Positions 22,404-34,846 of a DNA stretch of 64,000 nucleotides are shown piece after piece; position 1 is the stretch's first letter, and each line of letters begins with the position of its first letter. Origin of the DNA: Rhodocollybia butyracea (Eukaryota > Basidiomycota > Agaricomycetes > Agaricales > Omphalotaceae). A program made the position numbers and the translations under genes. The stretch spans positions 1 to 64,000 of the forward strand of contig JADNRY010000053.1 in the NCBI GenBank assembly GCA_015501585.1, given 5' to 3'. The notes under the pieces were generated by a model. The model was not told where the DNA came from and did not search any database. It saw only the letters and a program-made list of their open reading frames with translations.

Positions 22404-24283
22404 ATGGTTCCAACATCTCCACGCACTTCAACCGACTCGCCTCCTCTACGCTCAACAATTCTCGGTTCGTTTCTCGGGCGAGGCAGGTCAAGAAATTACC
22501 ATGATAATAGCGAAAACGATGTTCATAGAGAAACATCTCCAATTCCAATTTCTCCGATTTTACGAGGTGGAAGTGGAATTCCTAATCCTAATCCTGCAGA
22601 AAACACCAGCTCGTCTGCTCCTGGACCCGGCCACGGCTTTTCTTCCATGCTCAGACGAAGACGATCTGCCAACAATGTAACTCCAAACCCAGCCTCTCCT
22701 GTTCCTCTTCCCGTTCTTCCACCAGCAGCATCTCCTGTTCCTCCACGTGCAAATGCTGAAATCGCCCCTGCGCCCTCGTCCAGCGGTGCCGGGCCTTTCC
22801 GCCTCCGTCTCGTCCCGAATCTCGAGTCCCATCGTTCTTTCCGATTCGATGCCATCACACGAGACATGCGCACCGGCGACCCAGTTCTCCGACTCGGGCG
22901 CTTCACAGACCGCAGCGGCAACAACACCACGCCCAACGGCGGTATGAACAACAATAATCCTAGTTCCTTCAAATTGGCGTTTAGGAGTAAAGTTGTTAGT
23001 AGGACTCATGCTGAGCTTTGGGTTGAGGTGAACCCTGCGGGTTCGGGCTCTAACTCTAACGCTCCGTCGAGTTCGACGCCGAAATTTTACGTCCGCGATA
23101 CTAAATCGTCGTCGGGCACGTTCCTTAACCATGTCCGTCTTGGACCTCCTGGGAGCGCATCGCCCAAGTATGAGATCAGGGATGGGGATTTGTTGCAGCT
23201 TGGGGTGGATTATCAGGGAGGGAGTGAGGATATCTATAAGAGTGTGAAGATGAGAGTGGAGTTGGGACGGGAGTGGCAGAGTGGGGTTAATAAGTTCAAG
23301 TAAGTCTTGAACGTCGTTCGACTTGTGGATCTTTTGTACTGAAGTTGGTTTGGATCAGTTCGAATGCGATCAAGAATCTTGAGTCGCTTGCGAAAGCGGT
23401 CGCTGGTCCTGCGGCTGGCGGTGGAAAGGCTGCGTCGAAGAAGAAGAAGGGCTCGAAGGGTGTGGGGTTACCAGACTGTTGTATATGTAAGTTTTTTCAT
23501 TTGCCTCATATTTTCATTCGCTTGCCATATACTAACCAACTTCTTCGCTACGCTACAGGCCTCTTCCCCCTCGCCATCTGCCAATCCCTATTCATCTCCG
23601 GACCCTGCTCCCACTCCTTCCACTTTAAATGTATCCGGCCGTTATTGGAGAGGACGTATTATAGGTTCGTCCAAAACCCTTTCTGTTTCTAATAAAACCA
23701 CAATAAAACCCACAGGAGCTTCACATGCCCACTCTGCAGAACCTACGTCGATCTCGACGAAGATGTCGAAGTCGAGATGGACGAGGAAGAGGACGACGTT
23801 GATGTTGAGGATGATTCCTCTGATGTGGGTATCAACGTGGAAGCAGACGCGGATATCGCTCGCGATGGCCACGGCGATGAGAGCGAGACTCCTGTACCAG
23901 GGAGGCCAGAGGAATCCGCTGTGGACGTGGACACCGAACAAGTCGACAGTGGCCGACCTGATATCCATGACGGTACCAACGAAGCTGGGATATCGTTGAC
24001 GGCTCCTCACCGGGCGACCAGCACTGCCAAAGCAAACGTCAACAACCTTGATAGCATCTCGTCGTCGTCGAAAAGGAAACGCGAGCATGGAGATACGCTT
24101 ATCAGCCCGCAGAACGCGGACCCAATGTTCATAGAGGGTAACTACGTGTCTGCGGATGAGGGGGAAGACGTTAATATGCATGATGGACATGGACATGGAC
24201 ACCCTGAAGTTGGGGTGGTGGAAGACGAAATGCATGTGGATCCTGTTGGGGAAGTGGGGGGATGTGAGGTCTGGAGTGATTAG
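22404..24283 (+). CDS. FHA-RING E3 ubiquitin ligase, Dma1/CHFR-like (565 aa, 4 exons)
   Basis: Exons 22404-23299, 23359-23486, 23559-23664 and 23716-24283; all three introns (59, 72 and 51 bp) are GT..AG and keep frame exactly. After a Ser/Pro-rich N-terminus (1-125) comes an FHA domain (about 130-290) with LRLGRFTDR, FRSKVVSRTHAELWV and DTKSSSGTFLNHVRL, the phospho-threonine-binding loops. A C3H2C3 RING follows: C339, C342, C358, H360, H363, C366, C381 and C384. The tail is acidic and then Lys/Ser-rich. FHA followed by a C-terminal RING is the Dma1 (fission yeast)/Dma1-2 (budding yeast) and RNF8/CHFR layout, E3 ligases acting in spindle-position, septation and DNA-damage checkpoints. This is the only intact copy; at least four damaged relatives lie at 28.3, 32.0, 37.3 and 39.7 kb. 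ATG at 22404 gives the longest frame in the family pattern. Confidence 0.92.
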
Positions 24284-25078
24284 ATGGTTCTGCTGGTTCT
24301 GCGATGCGTTGGGATGCAGTCATGAGTGAGTCGTGATGGTGTTGCGATGATGTTGCGATGGTGCTGGAACTTTAGGGCATTGGAAGCAGTGATTTGGACG
24401 CTCAATATACCATAAGATTTATTATATTTTAGTAGCTATTGTAAAGGCTGGTGTAATGCACCTAGTGCTACATCTTTGTTGTTGTACTCGCTGTTTGTAG
24501 GATTTTTTCGTGTACTCTATCTGCTATCTATTTAATCAAGCTATGTAGACCTCGATGTAGACTGGGAATTAGGAAAGAAGGAAGGAGGTGATTATTTGCG
24601 TGCTACCAGAGCTGGCCAGGCGGCAGGATGCCGTTTTGAACTTGCGTGTAGTTACTTACGCTGTCTCGCGACAGCCCGAAAGCATTCGAAAATAAAGATT
24701 GAGTATTAAAGAGCAGGTAATGTGATGAGATTGCTAGAGCCCAAAGTAGTCAAGTTAAAATCCCAAATTTCCCGGCGCAAGCTTTTACCGGAGGACGGAA
24801 GAGCTGATTTGGCAACCTCGCCTGGTTTCTTATCTGTGTACAAAAGTTTGACGAGCTGAGCCCATGGAGAAGGACAAGAGCTCCTAAAAGCGATACAACC
24901 AATTGAAGAAGTTGACAGAGCTTTGAAGCATCGTAGAAGCTTGTGTAAAATTTGGTCGTCATGTTGCTTCTCTTTGTGAAAGACTCAATGGCTGTTCACA
25001 ATAAAGCACGGGGGTGTTCGCCCCCGTTCAACCTCCAATATCTTGTTTGGTCGCGTCAATAGAGCAGTATAACCCCCG
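24284..25078. other. 3' flank of the FHA-RING gene
   Basis: No gene. The part to about 24720 (ending CTGTCTCGCGACAGCC and an AAAGATTGAGT motif) recurs behind the FHA-RING fragments near 30.3, 32.8 and 41.0 kb, so the flank was copied together with the gene. GGGGGTGTTCGCCCCCG at about 25012-25027 is a small hairpin. Confidence 0.5.
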
Positions 25079-25309
25079 CAACGCAAAAATTCCTTGGTCC
25101 AACTATATTATCATCAGAGACGTGGATTCAAATAACAAGTGGAATGGCATTACCTGGCAAACTCGTTACGTAGCAGCAACTTCAATTTCTTCGCTGGTTC
25201 AACATCTAGCTCTGTGCTCGAGGTACCGGCCAAGATGCTGCTGTGTACCATGCTAACGCACAAAGGCTTTGACGGACACGAAAGGGTTACCAGTGGATAT
25301 CAGTAACTT
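25079..25309. repeat. Direct repeat, copy A
   Basis: About 231 bp starting CAACGCAAAAATTCC and ending CAGTAACTT, repeated in the same orientation at 25502-25736 with scattered changes. No ORF or domain explains it. Confidence 0.8.
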
Positions 25310-25501
25310 TCTAGTCTCCCATAGGCAGACTCGTTATACACTGACGATCCATACGGATGTGTGTCATTACTTCAATATCTAGCTCTGCTAGCAGAGATCG
25401 CAAAAGACAAAAGGATAGTGAGAGAAAACAACGGTTGAAATCCAAGAGCTAACAGCTTTGAGGGAGATTCGACGGACTTCTTTTATTCACTCCAACACCC
25501 A

Positions 25502-25736
25502 CAACGCAAAAATTCCTGGGTCCAACTATATTATCATTAGAGACGTGGATTCAAATAACAAGTTGAATGGCATTACCTGGCAAACTCGTTACATAGCAGC
25601 AATCTCAATTTCTTCGACGGTCCAACATCTAGCTCTGTGCTCGAGGTACTGGCCAAGATGCTGATGTGTAATATCAGGCTAACTCACAAAGGCTTTGACG
25701 GGGACGAGAGGGATCACCAGTGGACACCAGTAACTT
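25502..25736. repeat. Direct repeat, copy B
   Basis: About 235 bp matching 25079-25309 along its length, with a small insertion near TGTAATATCAGG. The 190 bp between the copies and the 210 bp after copy B (25737-25946) hold no gene. Confidence 0.8.
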
Positions 25737-25946
25737 GGGTGATATGTAGGGCGCATAGCAATGAAAAAGTATGTTATTAGCGAGCTCAGGTCACCGTGAA
25801 TAGATACATGCTTATCAGACACCTCCTTCTTGTATGCCAAAAACTTCCGCTCTTGAGACCCACATCTATTCTAGCATATATGTTTGATACGTCGAAGACG
25901 AGAGTCTTTGTCGGATGTAAGTAAGTGTTGGGGTGATTCCTAAAGA

Positions 25947-28148
25947 TTAGTGGCGCAAATGATATAATGGTATTGGATTAGTGAAAGTTAAACGAGAGGG
26001 AAGTTGTGAGGTGATACATTGCATTATCCAACTAAATAGGTCAAGAGTTGGATTTTGGGCTGAATACAAGTCAGCGGACAACCGAATATGAATTTCGAGA
26101 TCAGGCATAATGATACTGAAGCCAATGGTGGATATCTCAAGAAAATGCTGCAAGACCTTGTTATGTTTACTCTAAGGAGCGCCATACAGCGATATTGTGT
26201 AAGCAATTGAAAATGGATGGAAGGGTCTCTCATACCTTGAAGTGTGCCTGGATTGTAAATATTTTTGGAAGAAAATCACAAAGTGACCAGACGATAGAGG
26301 ATATGAATGCTGGCTGGAGCCTATATTGAGTGAGAAAAGCGGAGTAAACATTGAAAGTATCAAGCCGTGACAGAAGTTGAGCGGTGCCACATGCATGGGT
26401 ATGATGATTTGCCCAATACGAGCGAGCATAGTTTTCCAATTCAACATGGTCAAATTCAAGAGTAAGTGATTGGGGAAAGTCTTTGGGGCCTCCAAGCTCA
26501 ATTATAGATAAGCAGCACTGTGCAAGGTAGTCATGGCCATCTGATTTGTTGATATAAAAGTGCAAGGACCTTTTGTTGTCTGATAAAAAATCCCCAAAGG
26601 AAGCATGGCAAAAACGAAGGCTAGATTCAACAGGTGAAGGGCCATTGAATAAAGAATGGAGACCAGATAATGCCGCGCGGAGAGCGCCTAGAGATTTCAT
26701 CTCAGCAGCGAGTAGATGCACCAAGACCTCCCCCTTATTTGTATTGTCCATCTGGTACACTATGATTGCACCAAGAATGTGAACCAGTTTAGTGCTCTTT
26801 TTGTGCGCAGCCAACAAAATTTGATGATAAAGAGCATCCAGCTCAGCAAATGGTGATTCTGCCCCCTCTGGTGGTTGAATACCAAGTACCACATCGAGAC
26901 GGTCTGCTGGGACTGCACCATCATCATCAATGTATTTTAGTACTGTCGATGGGTAAATGAAGTGTCCTGAAGCCTTTGTAACAAGGATATCAATCTGGTT
27001 ATCAGTGGGCCAAGGACGAGGAACATGCTCCATTGTGTGCGAGTGACGTTGGAGTATTTCTTGGAATTTACCCTGGAGAAATACTTGAATTTCACGAGAT
27101 GCTTGAAATAAATGATCATCGAGAGGCATCCAACGACAAATAGATCTGAGCTGTGGGCTGTTAAAGGACTCTTTGATACGAGGTTCTGGTCTGCTGGCAA
27201 TTAGAATTCGGAATGGAAGAAAGTGTTTATGCATTGCATTTTCGAGAATGGAAAGGATACGCTGTTGTTGGCGACTATCAGAGCATTCATCTAGACCATC
27301 GATGATGATAATTTGGCTGCGCATCATGATTCGGGCACGCGTCAATGATAGCGGTGAGCTAGAGGTACCTGTACCTGCCAGCATAGATGAAAACGGAGTC
27401 GGGCTCCTTCCACCATTTCGCCAATGCGAAGAGGGAGGTTTTCCAAGCGACTCCTGGTGCATCTGGACCTTGAGCAAGGGCTGCAGAAGAAGTTCGTTCA
27501 ACTGAACCTCGATCGACGATTCGACAATAGATGGATTTTGAACAACCACTGAGTTTATGATTGGGCGTAACTCAGGCATTGTGGTGGCGATTTGGAAAGC
27601 AAGTGTGGTGAACAGCCGTGCAGGGTTGTTTCGAGAAGAATCAGAGCGCCAAAAGAAGAAGCTCCCAGCTAGGATCCCAGCCTTTGCACAGGCCTCTGCC
27701 AAACTTTGAGCAATGGCCGACTTTCCTGCTCCAGCTGGTCCATAAAGCCAGCGGATGATTGAATCATTTGGGAAGACCTGTGGTGCATCCTGGTTGGCCC
27801 AGTTGTTCAATTCTCTCAAAATACCTTCTCGAGTTCCTGGATGGCACAATGGCGGAGGAAAACGAGCTTCTGCATTGAACACAGCAGAAGGGGATGTATG
27901 CGCATATAGTATGTGAAGGCCTTTCACTGCGTTAACAATGCTTGTCGATGTGTGAGGCAAGCAAATAACACACCTTTTTCTCCATCACTCGTAGAGATAT
28001 TCACATCACGACCAGCATTGTTGAAGGTTCCCCTACCGATAACAAAATCGTGAGATCCACTAAACATCCAGAAGTGATTGGCTTGATTTCCGTTCACAAA
28101 GAGGGTAGTTGGAAGGTAGCTAGTTGATGGGTCTTTAGTATTTACCAT
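25947..28148 (-). CDS. NACHT-domain NTPase, fungal NLR-like (691 aa, 3 exons)
   Basis: Exons 28148-27974, 27926-26236 and 26156-25947; introns of 47 and 79 bp, frame kept. The N-terminal ~58 residues include the FSGSHDFVIGRGTFNNAGRD motif typical of mushroom NACHT proteins. The NTPase has Walker A GPAGAGKS (121-128), the SFFFWR segment, and Walker B IIIIDGLDE (about 265-273). The rest is helical with no WD40, ankyrin or TPR repeats visible, so sensing repeats are either absent or too diverged to see. Fungal proteins of this kind are STAND signal-transduction ATPases, some of which act in non-self recognition and cell death; that role is inferred here. A pseudogene paralogue lies at 34847-37060. 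The start faces the FHA-RING pseudogene across ~110 bp. The last exon is short, and a further 3' exon cannot be excluded. Confidence 0.88.
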
Positions 28149-28255
28149 ATAATGTGTAGAACTAGTTGATAAAACGTGGATTCATTCAAGACAATCGGGA
28201 GAACTTCGAAAACTTACATAATTATAAGTTTTCTGTTGAAACCGGACCGCATATC
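28149..28255. promoter_or_regulatory. Short divergent intergenic region
   Basis: About 107 bp between the NACHT start (minus) and the FHA-RING pseudogene (plus). A related but diverged sequence (ACGTGGATTCA.., then GACCGCAT) recurs at 37060-37200 in front of the second NACHT copy, so it travelled with the block. It must hold the NACHT promoter, but no element is distinct enough to call. Confidence 0.4.
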
Positions 28256-30025
28256 AACTCAACTCAACACCTTTCTCTTGCGAGGCACATCAAGAAGCTC
28301 TTCGACTCCAGTTGTGCGAGCCGGAAGCGGAAATCCTAATACTAATACAGCGGATAACACCAGCTGGACGCGGCCACGGCTTCTCTTCCATGCTCAGACG
28401 AAGACGATCTGCCAACGCTGTAGCTTTCAACACTGTTGCTTCTTCTCTTCTTCTTCCCGTTCCTCCCTGTACAACCGCTGAAATTGCCCCTTCTCCGTTG
28501 TCCAGCAGCGCCGGTCCTTTCCACATCCGTCTCGTCTCGAATCTCGAATCCTTCCGATTCGGTGCCATCACATGAGATATGCGCCCCGGCGACCCAGTTT
28601 TACCTCGGGTGTTTCACAGACCGCAGCGGCAATAACACCACACCCAACGGTGGAATGAACACCCTAGTTCCTTCAAATTGGCGTTCAATGTTCAGGAGTA
28701 AAGTGGTCAGCCGAACTCACGAAGCTTTGGGTTGAGGTGAACCCTGCCGGTTCGGGCTCTGGTTCTAGCTGGTTCTAGCTCTAACGCGCCTTCGAGTTCT
28801 ACGCTGAAGTTTTCCATCCGGGATACTAAATCGTCCTCGGGCACGTTCCTTAACCATGTGCGGCTTGGACCCCCTGGGAGCGCATCACCCAAGTACGAGA
28901 TCAGGGATGGGGATTTGTTGCAGCTTGGGGTGGATTATCAGGGAGGGAGCGAGGATATCTATAAGAGCGTGAAGACGAGGGTGGAGTTGGGACGGGAGTG
29001 GCAGAGTGGGGTTCATAAGTTCAAGTAAATCAACGTCGTTCGACTTGCAGCTCTTTTGTAATGATGATTTGGACTAGTTCGAATGCGATTAAGAATCTCG
29101 AGTCGTTTGCGAAAGCAGTTTCTGGGCCCATGGAAAGGCTGCGGTTCGAAGGGTGTGGGATTACGTATATGTACGTGTAATGTTTCTCTCCTTCCCATCT
29201 TCTACTTTTTTCTTTCATCTTCTCCTTTCATCTCATTCGCTTACCATTTACTAACCAACTTCCTCCCTACAGGCCTATTCCCCCTTGCCATCTGCCAATC
29301 TCTATTCATCTACGGACCCTGCTCCTACTTGTTCCACTTCAAATGCATTCGGCCGTTCGTATTATAGGTTCGTTCGATCCCTTTTTTTCCTTTTTATCCG
29401 TTCCAGCGAGGCTAACAAAATAAACCCACAGGAGCTTCACATGCCCACTCTGCAGAACCTACGTCAATCTCGACCAAGATGTCAAAGTCGAGATGGACGA
29501 AGAGGACGACGTCGATATCCAAGATGACCTATCTGACCTAGGTATCAACGTGAAGCGGACCTGGATAACGCTCATCAAGGCCATGGTGATGAGAGCGAGA
29601 CTCCGCCGGTACCGGTACCAGCGAGGCCAGAAGAATCTGCTGTGGATGTGGACGTGAACACCGAAGTCCAAGTCCAAATCGAGGGTGGCCGGGAGGGTAT
29701 TGACGACGCGGGTATAGCGGGGATATCGTTGACGGCGCCTCACCCGGCTGTGACTGCTATCGCCAAAGCAAACATCAACTTCTCGTCGTCATCGAAAAGG
29801 AAACGCGAACATGGAGATACGCTTGCGCAGAACGCGGATCCGATGCTCATAAAGGGTATGGTTCATTACGCGTCTGCGGATAAGGGGGAATATGTTAACA
29901 TGCGTGATTCTCATGGACACGCTGATGGTGGACTCGGAGGGGTAGTTGCGGAAGATGAGATGCCGGTTAGGGAAGTGGGGGAAGTGAAGTCTGGAGTATT
30001 ACTTAGTTCTGCGATGCAGCCGTGA
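28256..30025 (+). pseudogene. FHA-RING ligase pseudogene (full-length remnant)
   Basis: Aligns with the intact gene at 22404-24283 over nearly its full length, introns included (for example the second intron ending ACTAACCAACTTC..CTACAG), so it was copied as DNA and not from mRNA. Lesions: the Arg codon of ITRDMR is now TGA (28573-28575), a short deletion follows before the GRFTDR position, a 2-bp deletion breaks RTHAEL (about 28725), the poly-Lys stretch before the RING is deleted, and the RING residues CSHSFHF read CSYLFHF, losing a zinc ligand. The C-terminal acidic exon is still partly open. No functional product is expected. It is followed by the same 3' flank as the parent. Confidence 0.88.
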
Positions 30026-30503
30026 TGGAGTTACAATGGGAGTGCGATGGTTTGTGATGGTGTTGCGAGCATGGGAACGTTGGAACTTTAGGGCATTGGA
30101 CGCACTGGATTGGACGGTCGCACAATATACCATATTATATTTTAATAGCTATTGCAAAGGCTGGTGTAATGCACCTAGTACTACATCTTTGTTGTTGTAT
30201 TTCGCTCTTTGTATGATTTTTCATGTGCTCTATCTTGCTATCTATACTAATCAAGCTATGTAAACCTGGGAACAAGTGTGCTGTCTTGAACTTGCGTTTG
30301 GTTGGTAGTTACACTGTCTCGTGACAGCCACGCAAGCATTCATAAGAAAGATCGAGTGCACATACTATGCCTTCATACTCAAGAATTGCAGTACTGAGTT
30401 CAAAGCAGGTTCAAGTCGTTTCTGTGAACGAATTCAAAGCGCTTTACATAACGGTGGGACTTATTGTGGGCGTCAATAATCCGAGTCAGGTACTACTCTG
30501 ATG

Positions 30504-31983
30504 ATGCTTAACCACGATGTTATTGGGCTTATATGTGCTGAAATCACGGATGATTGCATTCACTCAGCTCCCCCAGATCTTCTGTCTCTTGGACTCTCAT
30601 CGAGGATATTTCTCGAACCCGCTTTGGATGTTATGTGGAAGAAGATAAGTAGCATGGAGCCGTTGTTGTCCGTTCTGCCTGAAACCACGCAATGGGAAGA
30701 AGGTGTGTGTCCCGTATCAGGTCAATTTCCACTGACAATGATATTAGATGATTCTCAAACCAATTTCCCCATCGTCTTGGGATCGTCTCCGTTTCTACAC
30801 GTCCCGTGTCCGCGAATTCCATGCACCTCTCCAGCACAAAGAGCTGAATGTACATGACTCCGTGTACGCGTGCCTTGGCCAAGAAAACCCCATCTTCCCA
30901 AACCTTAGCCCTCGGTTATGCGACTCAAACACGTTCATGTTCTTCCTGACGACCACTCTGCAGGTGGTTTCGTGGCCTTATCCTTGGCCACTGCAGCCGC
31001 TACCTGATGCGAGCTCTGACTTGGGACCTTCCCTGGCCCTTCTTGTTTGAAGAGTCCCGGACTGAAGTCTCTGACTCTCAACGACTATCCTTACTCTGGA
31101 CTATCACTTACACTAAGCCATCTCGTGGCTTTGGAATACCTCTCGGTAGCAGACCTGTCTTACCTGGAGGTGGATTCTATTCAGGTTATAGCCTTGTTGC
31201 CAGAGTTGACAAATCTCTATTTGACGTTACCTGCGGAAATCGTTCTTGATTATACGGATGTTGAAAGTGGATTCTCATTGTTGACAAAACTTGAGCTCCA
31301 TGGGTCAACTTCTGACATACGCAAATTTTTAGCGGCCGCCAAACCTCAAGCACTACAGGAGCTGGTCATTGAGCGGACCTATCAATACGTCACCAAAGAA
31401 TCACTGCTAACAGATATTACAGCCATTACTCACCTCCTCCCACGGTCCTTTCCTTTCCTTCGGCATTTGACATTTGACCGGTAATTACCAGTATCGACCA
31501 AAGCTGTCGATATTTGAACCACTACTGGAGCTGAAAAGGCTTGAGTTCCTAAACTATAACATATCAGTACCCGTATCAGACCAAAAAACAGTCCGAATTG
31601 CTTGTGCGTGGTCTCATCTCAAAGAATTATACCTCTATCACGATTCACCTGGTGGTGTCGCATCTCTTGAATCTCTGGTGCATTTCGCCAGGCATTGTCC
31701 AAATTTGGAGAGTCTTTCCTATTCAATCCACCTTCAGAAGGCCACCACTCACGCAACTGTTATTCAGAACTATCCTACTGTTTTGACGCATCCTTTACGC
31801 TGGTTCTGGTGCGACGTGGAGACTGATATGACGACTGCACACGCCATGGCGCTAGGCCTCCATCAGATCTTCCCAAACCTTGAGGAAGCTGATGGCCCCG
31901 GTGCTGCTTGGACGCAGGTACAAAAAGATTTATGTTCACCCCGAAACCTCCAGTATGAGGAGTGGCAGTGGAACAGGTGCTAG
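30504..31983 (+). pseudogene. F-box/leucine-rich gene, pseudogene 1
   Basis: Matches the intact F-box genes at 41.2-53.1 kb. The F-box start (MLNHDVIGLICAEITDD..SLGLSSRIFLEPALD) is intact, but five bases are missing just before the intron (LPETTLVNGKK becomes LPETTQWEE). In exon 2 a lost base turns LALLVSKSP into LALLV-stop near 31050, and a deletion at about 31485 removes the segment after FLRHL. The remaining stretches stay open in alternating frames to a stop at 31981. Its 3' end runs directly into an FHA-RING fragment, the same join as at pseudogene 2. Confidence 0.9.
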
Positions 31984-32011
31984 TAGTAGGTGAAGGCTGT
32001 CCTACGTCTAA

Positions 32012-32500
32012 GGGACCGCATCGCCGAAGCGTGAGTTCAAGGATGGGGATTTGTTACAGCTCGGCGTGGTTATCAAGGTGGGAGCAAATATAGTGTGAAG
32101 TTTAAGGTGGAGTTGGGACGCGATGAGAGCGAGACTCCGCCGGTACCAGTACCAGCGAAGCCAGAAGAATGACGGTACCGACAACGCGGGTATAGAGGGG
32201 ATATCTCTGACGGCCCCTCACCGGGCGACTGTGGCTGCTGCCGCCAAAAGCAAACGTTAACCTTGATCCCATCTCGTCGTCATCGAAAAGGAAACGCGAG
32301 CACAGAGATACACTTCCGCAGAACGCGGATCCGATGTTCATAGAGGATATAGTTGGTATGGTTAACTATGCGTCTGCGGATGAGGGGGAAGACATTCATA
32401 TGAATATGCGTGATTTGCATGGACACTCTGATGGTGGGCTCAGATTCGGAGTGCCAGATGAGATGCATGTCAATTCTGTCGGGGAAGTGGGATGAGGTGA
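32012..32500 (+). pseudogene. FHA-RING fragment with internal deletion
   Basis: Starts abruptly inside the FHA domain (GGACCGCATCGCC, parent position about 23153) and continues for ~100 bp. It then jumps to the coding part after the RING (GAGAGCGAGACTCC) and ends in the Lys/Ser-rich tail. The RING and three introns are absent. The 5' breakpoint is shared with the fragment at 39676. Confidence 0.8.
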
Positions 32501-33277
32501 GGTGTGGAGTGATTAGATGGTTCTGCGATGCAGAGGCAGCATTGGAGCATCAGAACTTTGGAAGCAAATTGGACGGTCACACAATATACTACCATACATT
32601 TAGTAGCTATTGTAAAAGGCTGGTGTAAATTGTAATGCAGTGACTAATGCTACACCTTTGTTGTATTTGCTCTGTAGGATTTTTCATGTATTTTATCTGC
32701 TATCTATGTCAATCAAGCTGTGTAGACTTGGAACTTGTAGGAAGAAAGAAGGTCATTCTGCGTGCTGCCATACCAGTATACCGTTTAGAACTTGGGTTTA
32801 GTTACTTATGCAGTTACGCTGTCTCGCGACAGCGATGGCCCACGCAAGCATTCATAAAGAAAGATCGAGTACACGGCGGCAACATTGCCAAAATGGCGCG
32901 AAAATTAGGACACTGTACGATGGCAATTAAATCCCATGAGCAACCATTTGTGGGGTTTGAATTCTGCTAGACTCAGGTCGTATTAATGGGACCGCGCCGG
33001 TAAACCTCACCTACCCATCACCGATACAATGGCCTGAAATAATCTCTGGTACTAAGTATAATTCCTGTTGAAATGCAGAAAAATTATATAAAACGAACTT
33101 GAGAGCCTGAGGAATGAAACGCCAATAAAAGGTATTAAAGCCACCAGTACTAAAATAACCGGTACGACTCGTTGCGCCGCATTTTGGGCATTTCACCGTG
33201 TTTGAACTTTGAAGGAGTTTTGCCCTGTACAAGTGGAGTTTTATCTATATTCTAGTGCATACTCAGTCTCTGCCCTG
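32501..33277. other. 3' flank of FHA-RING fragment; no gene seen
   Basis: To about 32880 this matches the parent 3' flank (CTGTCTCGCGACAGC, then AAAGATCGAGT). From there to the LTR element no coding or repeat structure is recognised. Bases 33274-33277 are the CCTG target duplication. Confidence 0.45.
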
Positions 33278-33504
33278 TGAGATACATTGACTGAGTCTAT
33301 ACTCGGAATCAAGTATCGAGTTCGATGGGGGATCTGCCTGTGATTTGGTCAGTCCCTACTCGTCTCTCCGAGGTACTGAAGTAGTGGTGGTGGTTGGGAA
33401 GAAAGAGATCTCTGTTGTCTCAGTATGAGTACGTAGATTATATACTGTAAAGATACTTAGATAATATGACGAGTTTCGTGTGTAGACGCGCATGAAGCTC
33501 GACA
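33278..33504 (-). repeat. LTR of the compact element (3' in element orientation)
   Basis: 227 bp, identical as read to 34557-34783. Confidence 0.9.
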
Positions 33505-34556
33505 TCCCCTCTCTACTTTAAAAAAGGAAGAAAGGGTAAGGGAAAGGGAAAGAAGAAACAAAGAAGTGAACACCAATACAAAGATATGGGTGCTCAGCAT
33601 TGATGAATGGAAAGATAAAGGAATGTGAATGGACTAATAAATTGAACACACTTTGTATCGAGGCGGTGAAGATGCTGAAGGCATAATGGACATGTAGAAA
33701 TGACTTGTGGACTGGACCAGAGCTTATAGACATAGCTCGTTGGACAGGGAGGGAACTGATAAATCATGACCTCGGGATCGGAAGGTCCCGACTGTGATAA
33801 CCGAAGCTTATCGACAAAGCTTATCGGATAGGAAGGAAACTGATAAAATACAGGCTCGGGATTGGAAGGTCCCGACTCGTGGCACCTTTCCGAAGTCATC
33901 AAACGGACATAGGAGACGGAAAATACGGTGCGGTGTCCTCTTGATCTTCAAGAGATACGACACACCCAGGACAGTAGAGATAGATTGGAATGGCTATTGC
34001 GCAACGCGAGCCAGAGATTAATGGACGGGAAGAGTGTTGCCAAGATAAACATGTGAATAATCGATTAAAGAATTGACGAAATGATGAATCGACGCAGCCT
34101 AGCTGTCGATGATTGCGAAGCAATTGTCAAAATGGTGACCAACATGATAACGAGAAGGTGATCCTTGAGAATTCTGTGTCGAGATCATCCTCCAGATGGA
34201 AAATACCAGTATTGAGAATGATATGATCATCAGATCTCGGTCATGCCAAATCTCGTGAAACCCATTGAGCAAGATCAAGACAAGCTCAAAATCAAGACGA
34301 GCACCCATCCCAGCAACACGTTCCCTTCTCGAAATGACGGCGAGGGCGGCGGGATGAAGGAGCAGCAATAGGGGCTTGCTGAAAAGCGACGCGCTCAACA
34401 TATGAGACAGTCGCCCGATGAAGTCAGCAAGTGAAATGAATTTATAAAGTTAATGAACGTGAGTGAAGTTCGACAGCGATGTCGGAGTAGTCCGAGAGGA
34501 ATGAAATAGGGGTATTGACAATCTGCCTTGGATCCCCCCTCGCGGTGGGCTCCAGA

Positions 34557-34783
34557 TGAGATACATTGACTGAGTCTATACTCGGAATCAAGTATCGAGT
34601 TCGATGGGGGATCTGCCTGTGATTTGGTCAGTCCCTACTCGTCTCTCCGAGGTACTGAAGTAGTGGTGGTGGTTGGGAAGAAAGAGATCTCTGTTGTCTC
34701 AGTATGAGTACGTAGATTATATACTGTAAAGATACTTAGATAATATGACGAGTTTCGTGTGTAGACGCGCATGAAGCTCGACA
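34557..34783 (-). repeat. LTR of the compact element (5' in element orientation)
   Basis: 227 bp, identical as read to 33278-33504. The primer binding site follows after two bases on the minus strand. Confidence 0.9.
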
Positions 34784-34846
34784 CCTGAGAGCTTGGGGAA
34801 ATATCTGGATAACTTTTTTTGCTTTTGCGCCACACGTCATTCCATG

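Larger units (their letters stand above)
33278..34783 (-). mobile_element. Compact non-autonomous LTR element (TRIM-like)
   Basis: Two 227-bp direct repeats (33278-33504 and 34557-34783) read as identical, start TGAGATAC and end GCTCGACA, and are flanked by the 4-bp duplication CCTG (33274-33277 and 34784-34787). On the minus strand a tRNA-type primer site TGGAGCCCACCGCGAGGGG (34554-34536) lies two bases inside one LTR. A purine tract AGAGAGGGGA (33514-33505) abuts the other. The 1052-bp interior has only short ORFs; one of 100 codons (34401-34099, minus, with FELVLILLNGF) may be a Gag remnant. There is no pol. At 1.5 kb it is longer than classic TRIMs but has the same design. It sits between the two NACHT/FHA/F-box blocks. 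Confidence 0.9.

Noticed and set aside
22523..23132. Long minus-strand ORFs inside the FHA-RING gene (149 and 190 codons)
   Set aside because: Antisense shadows of a GC-rich coding exon with clear FHA homology on the plus strand.
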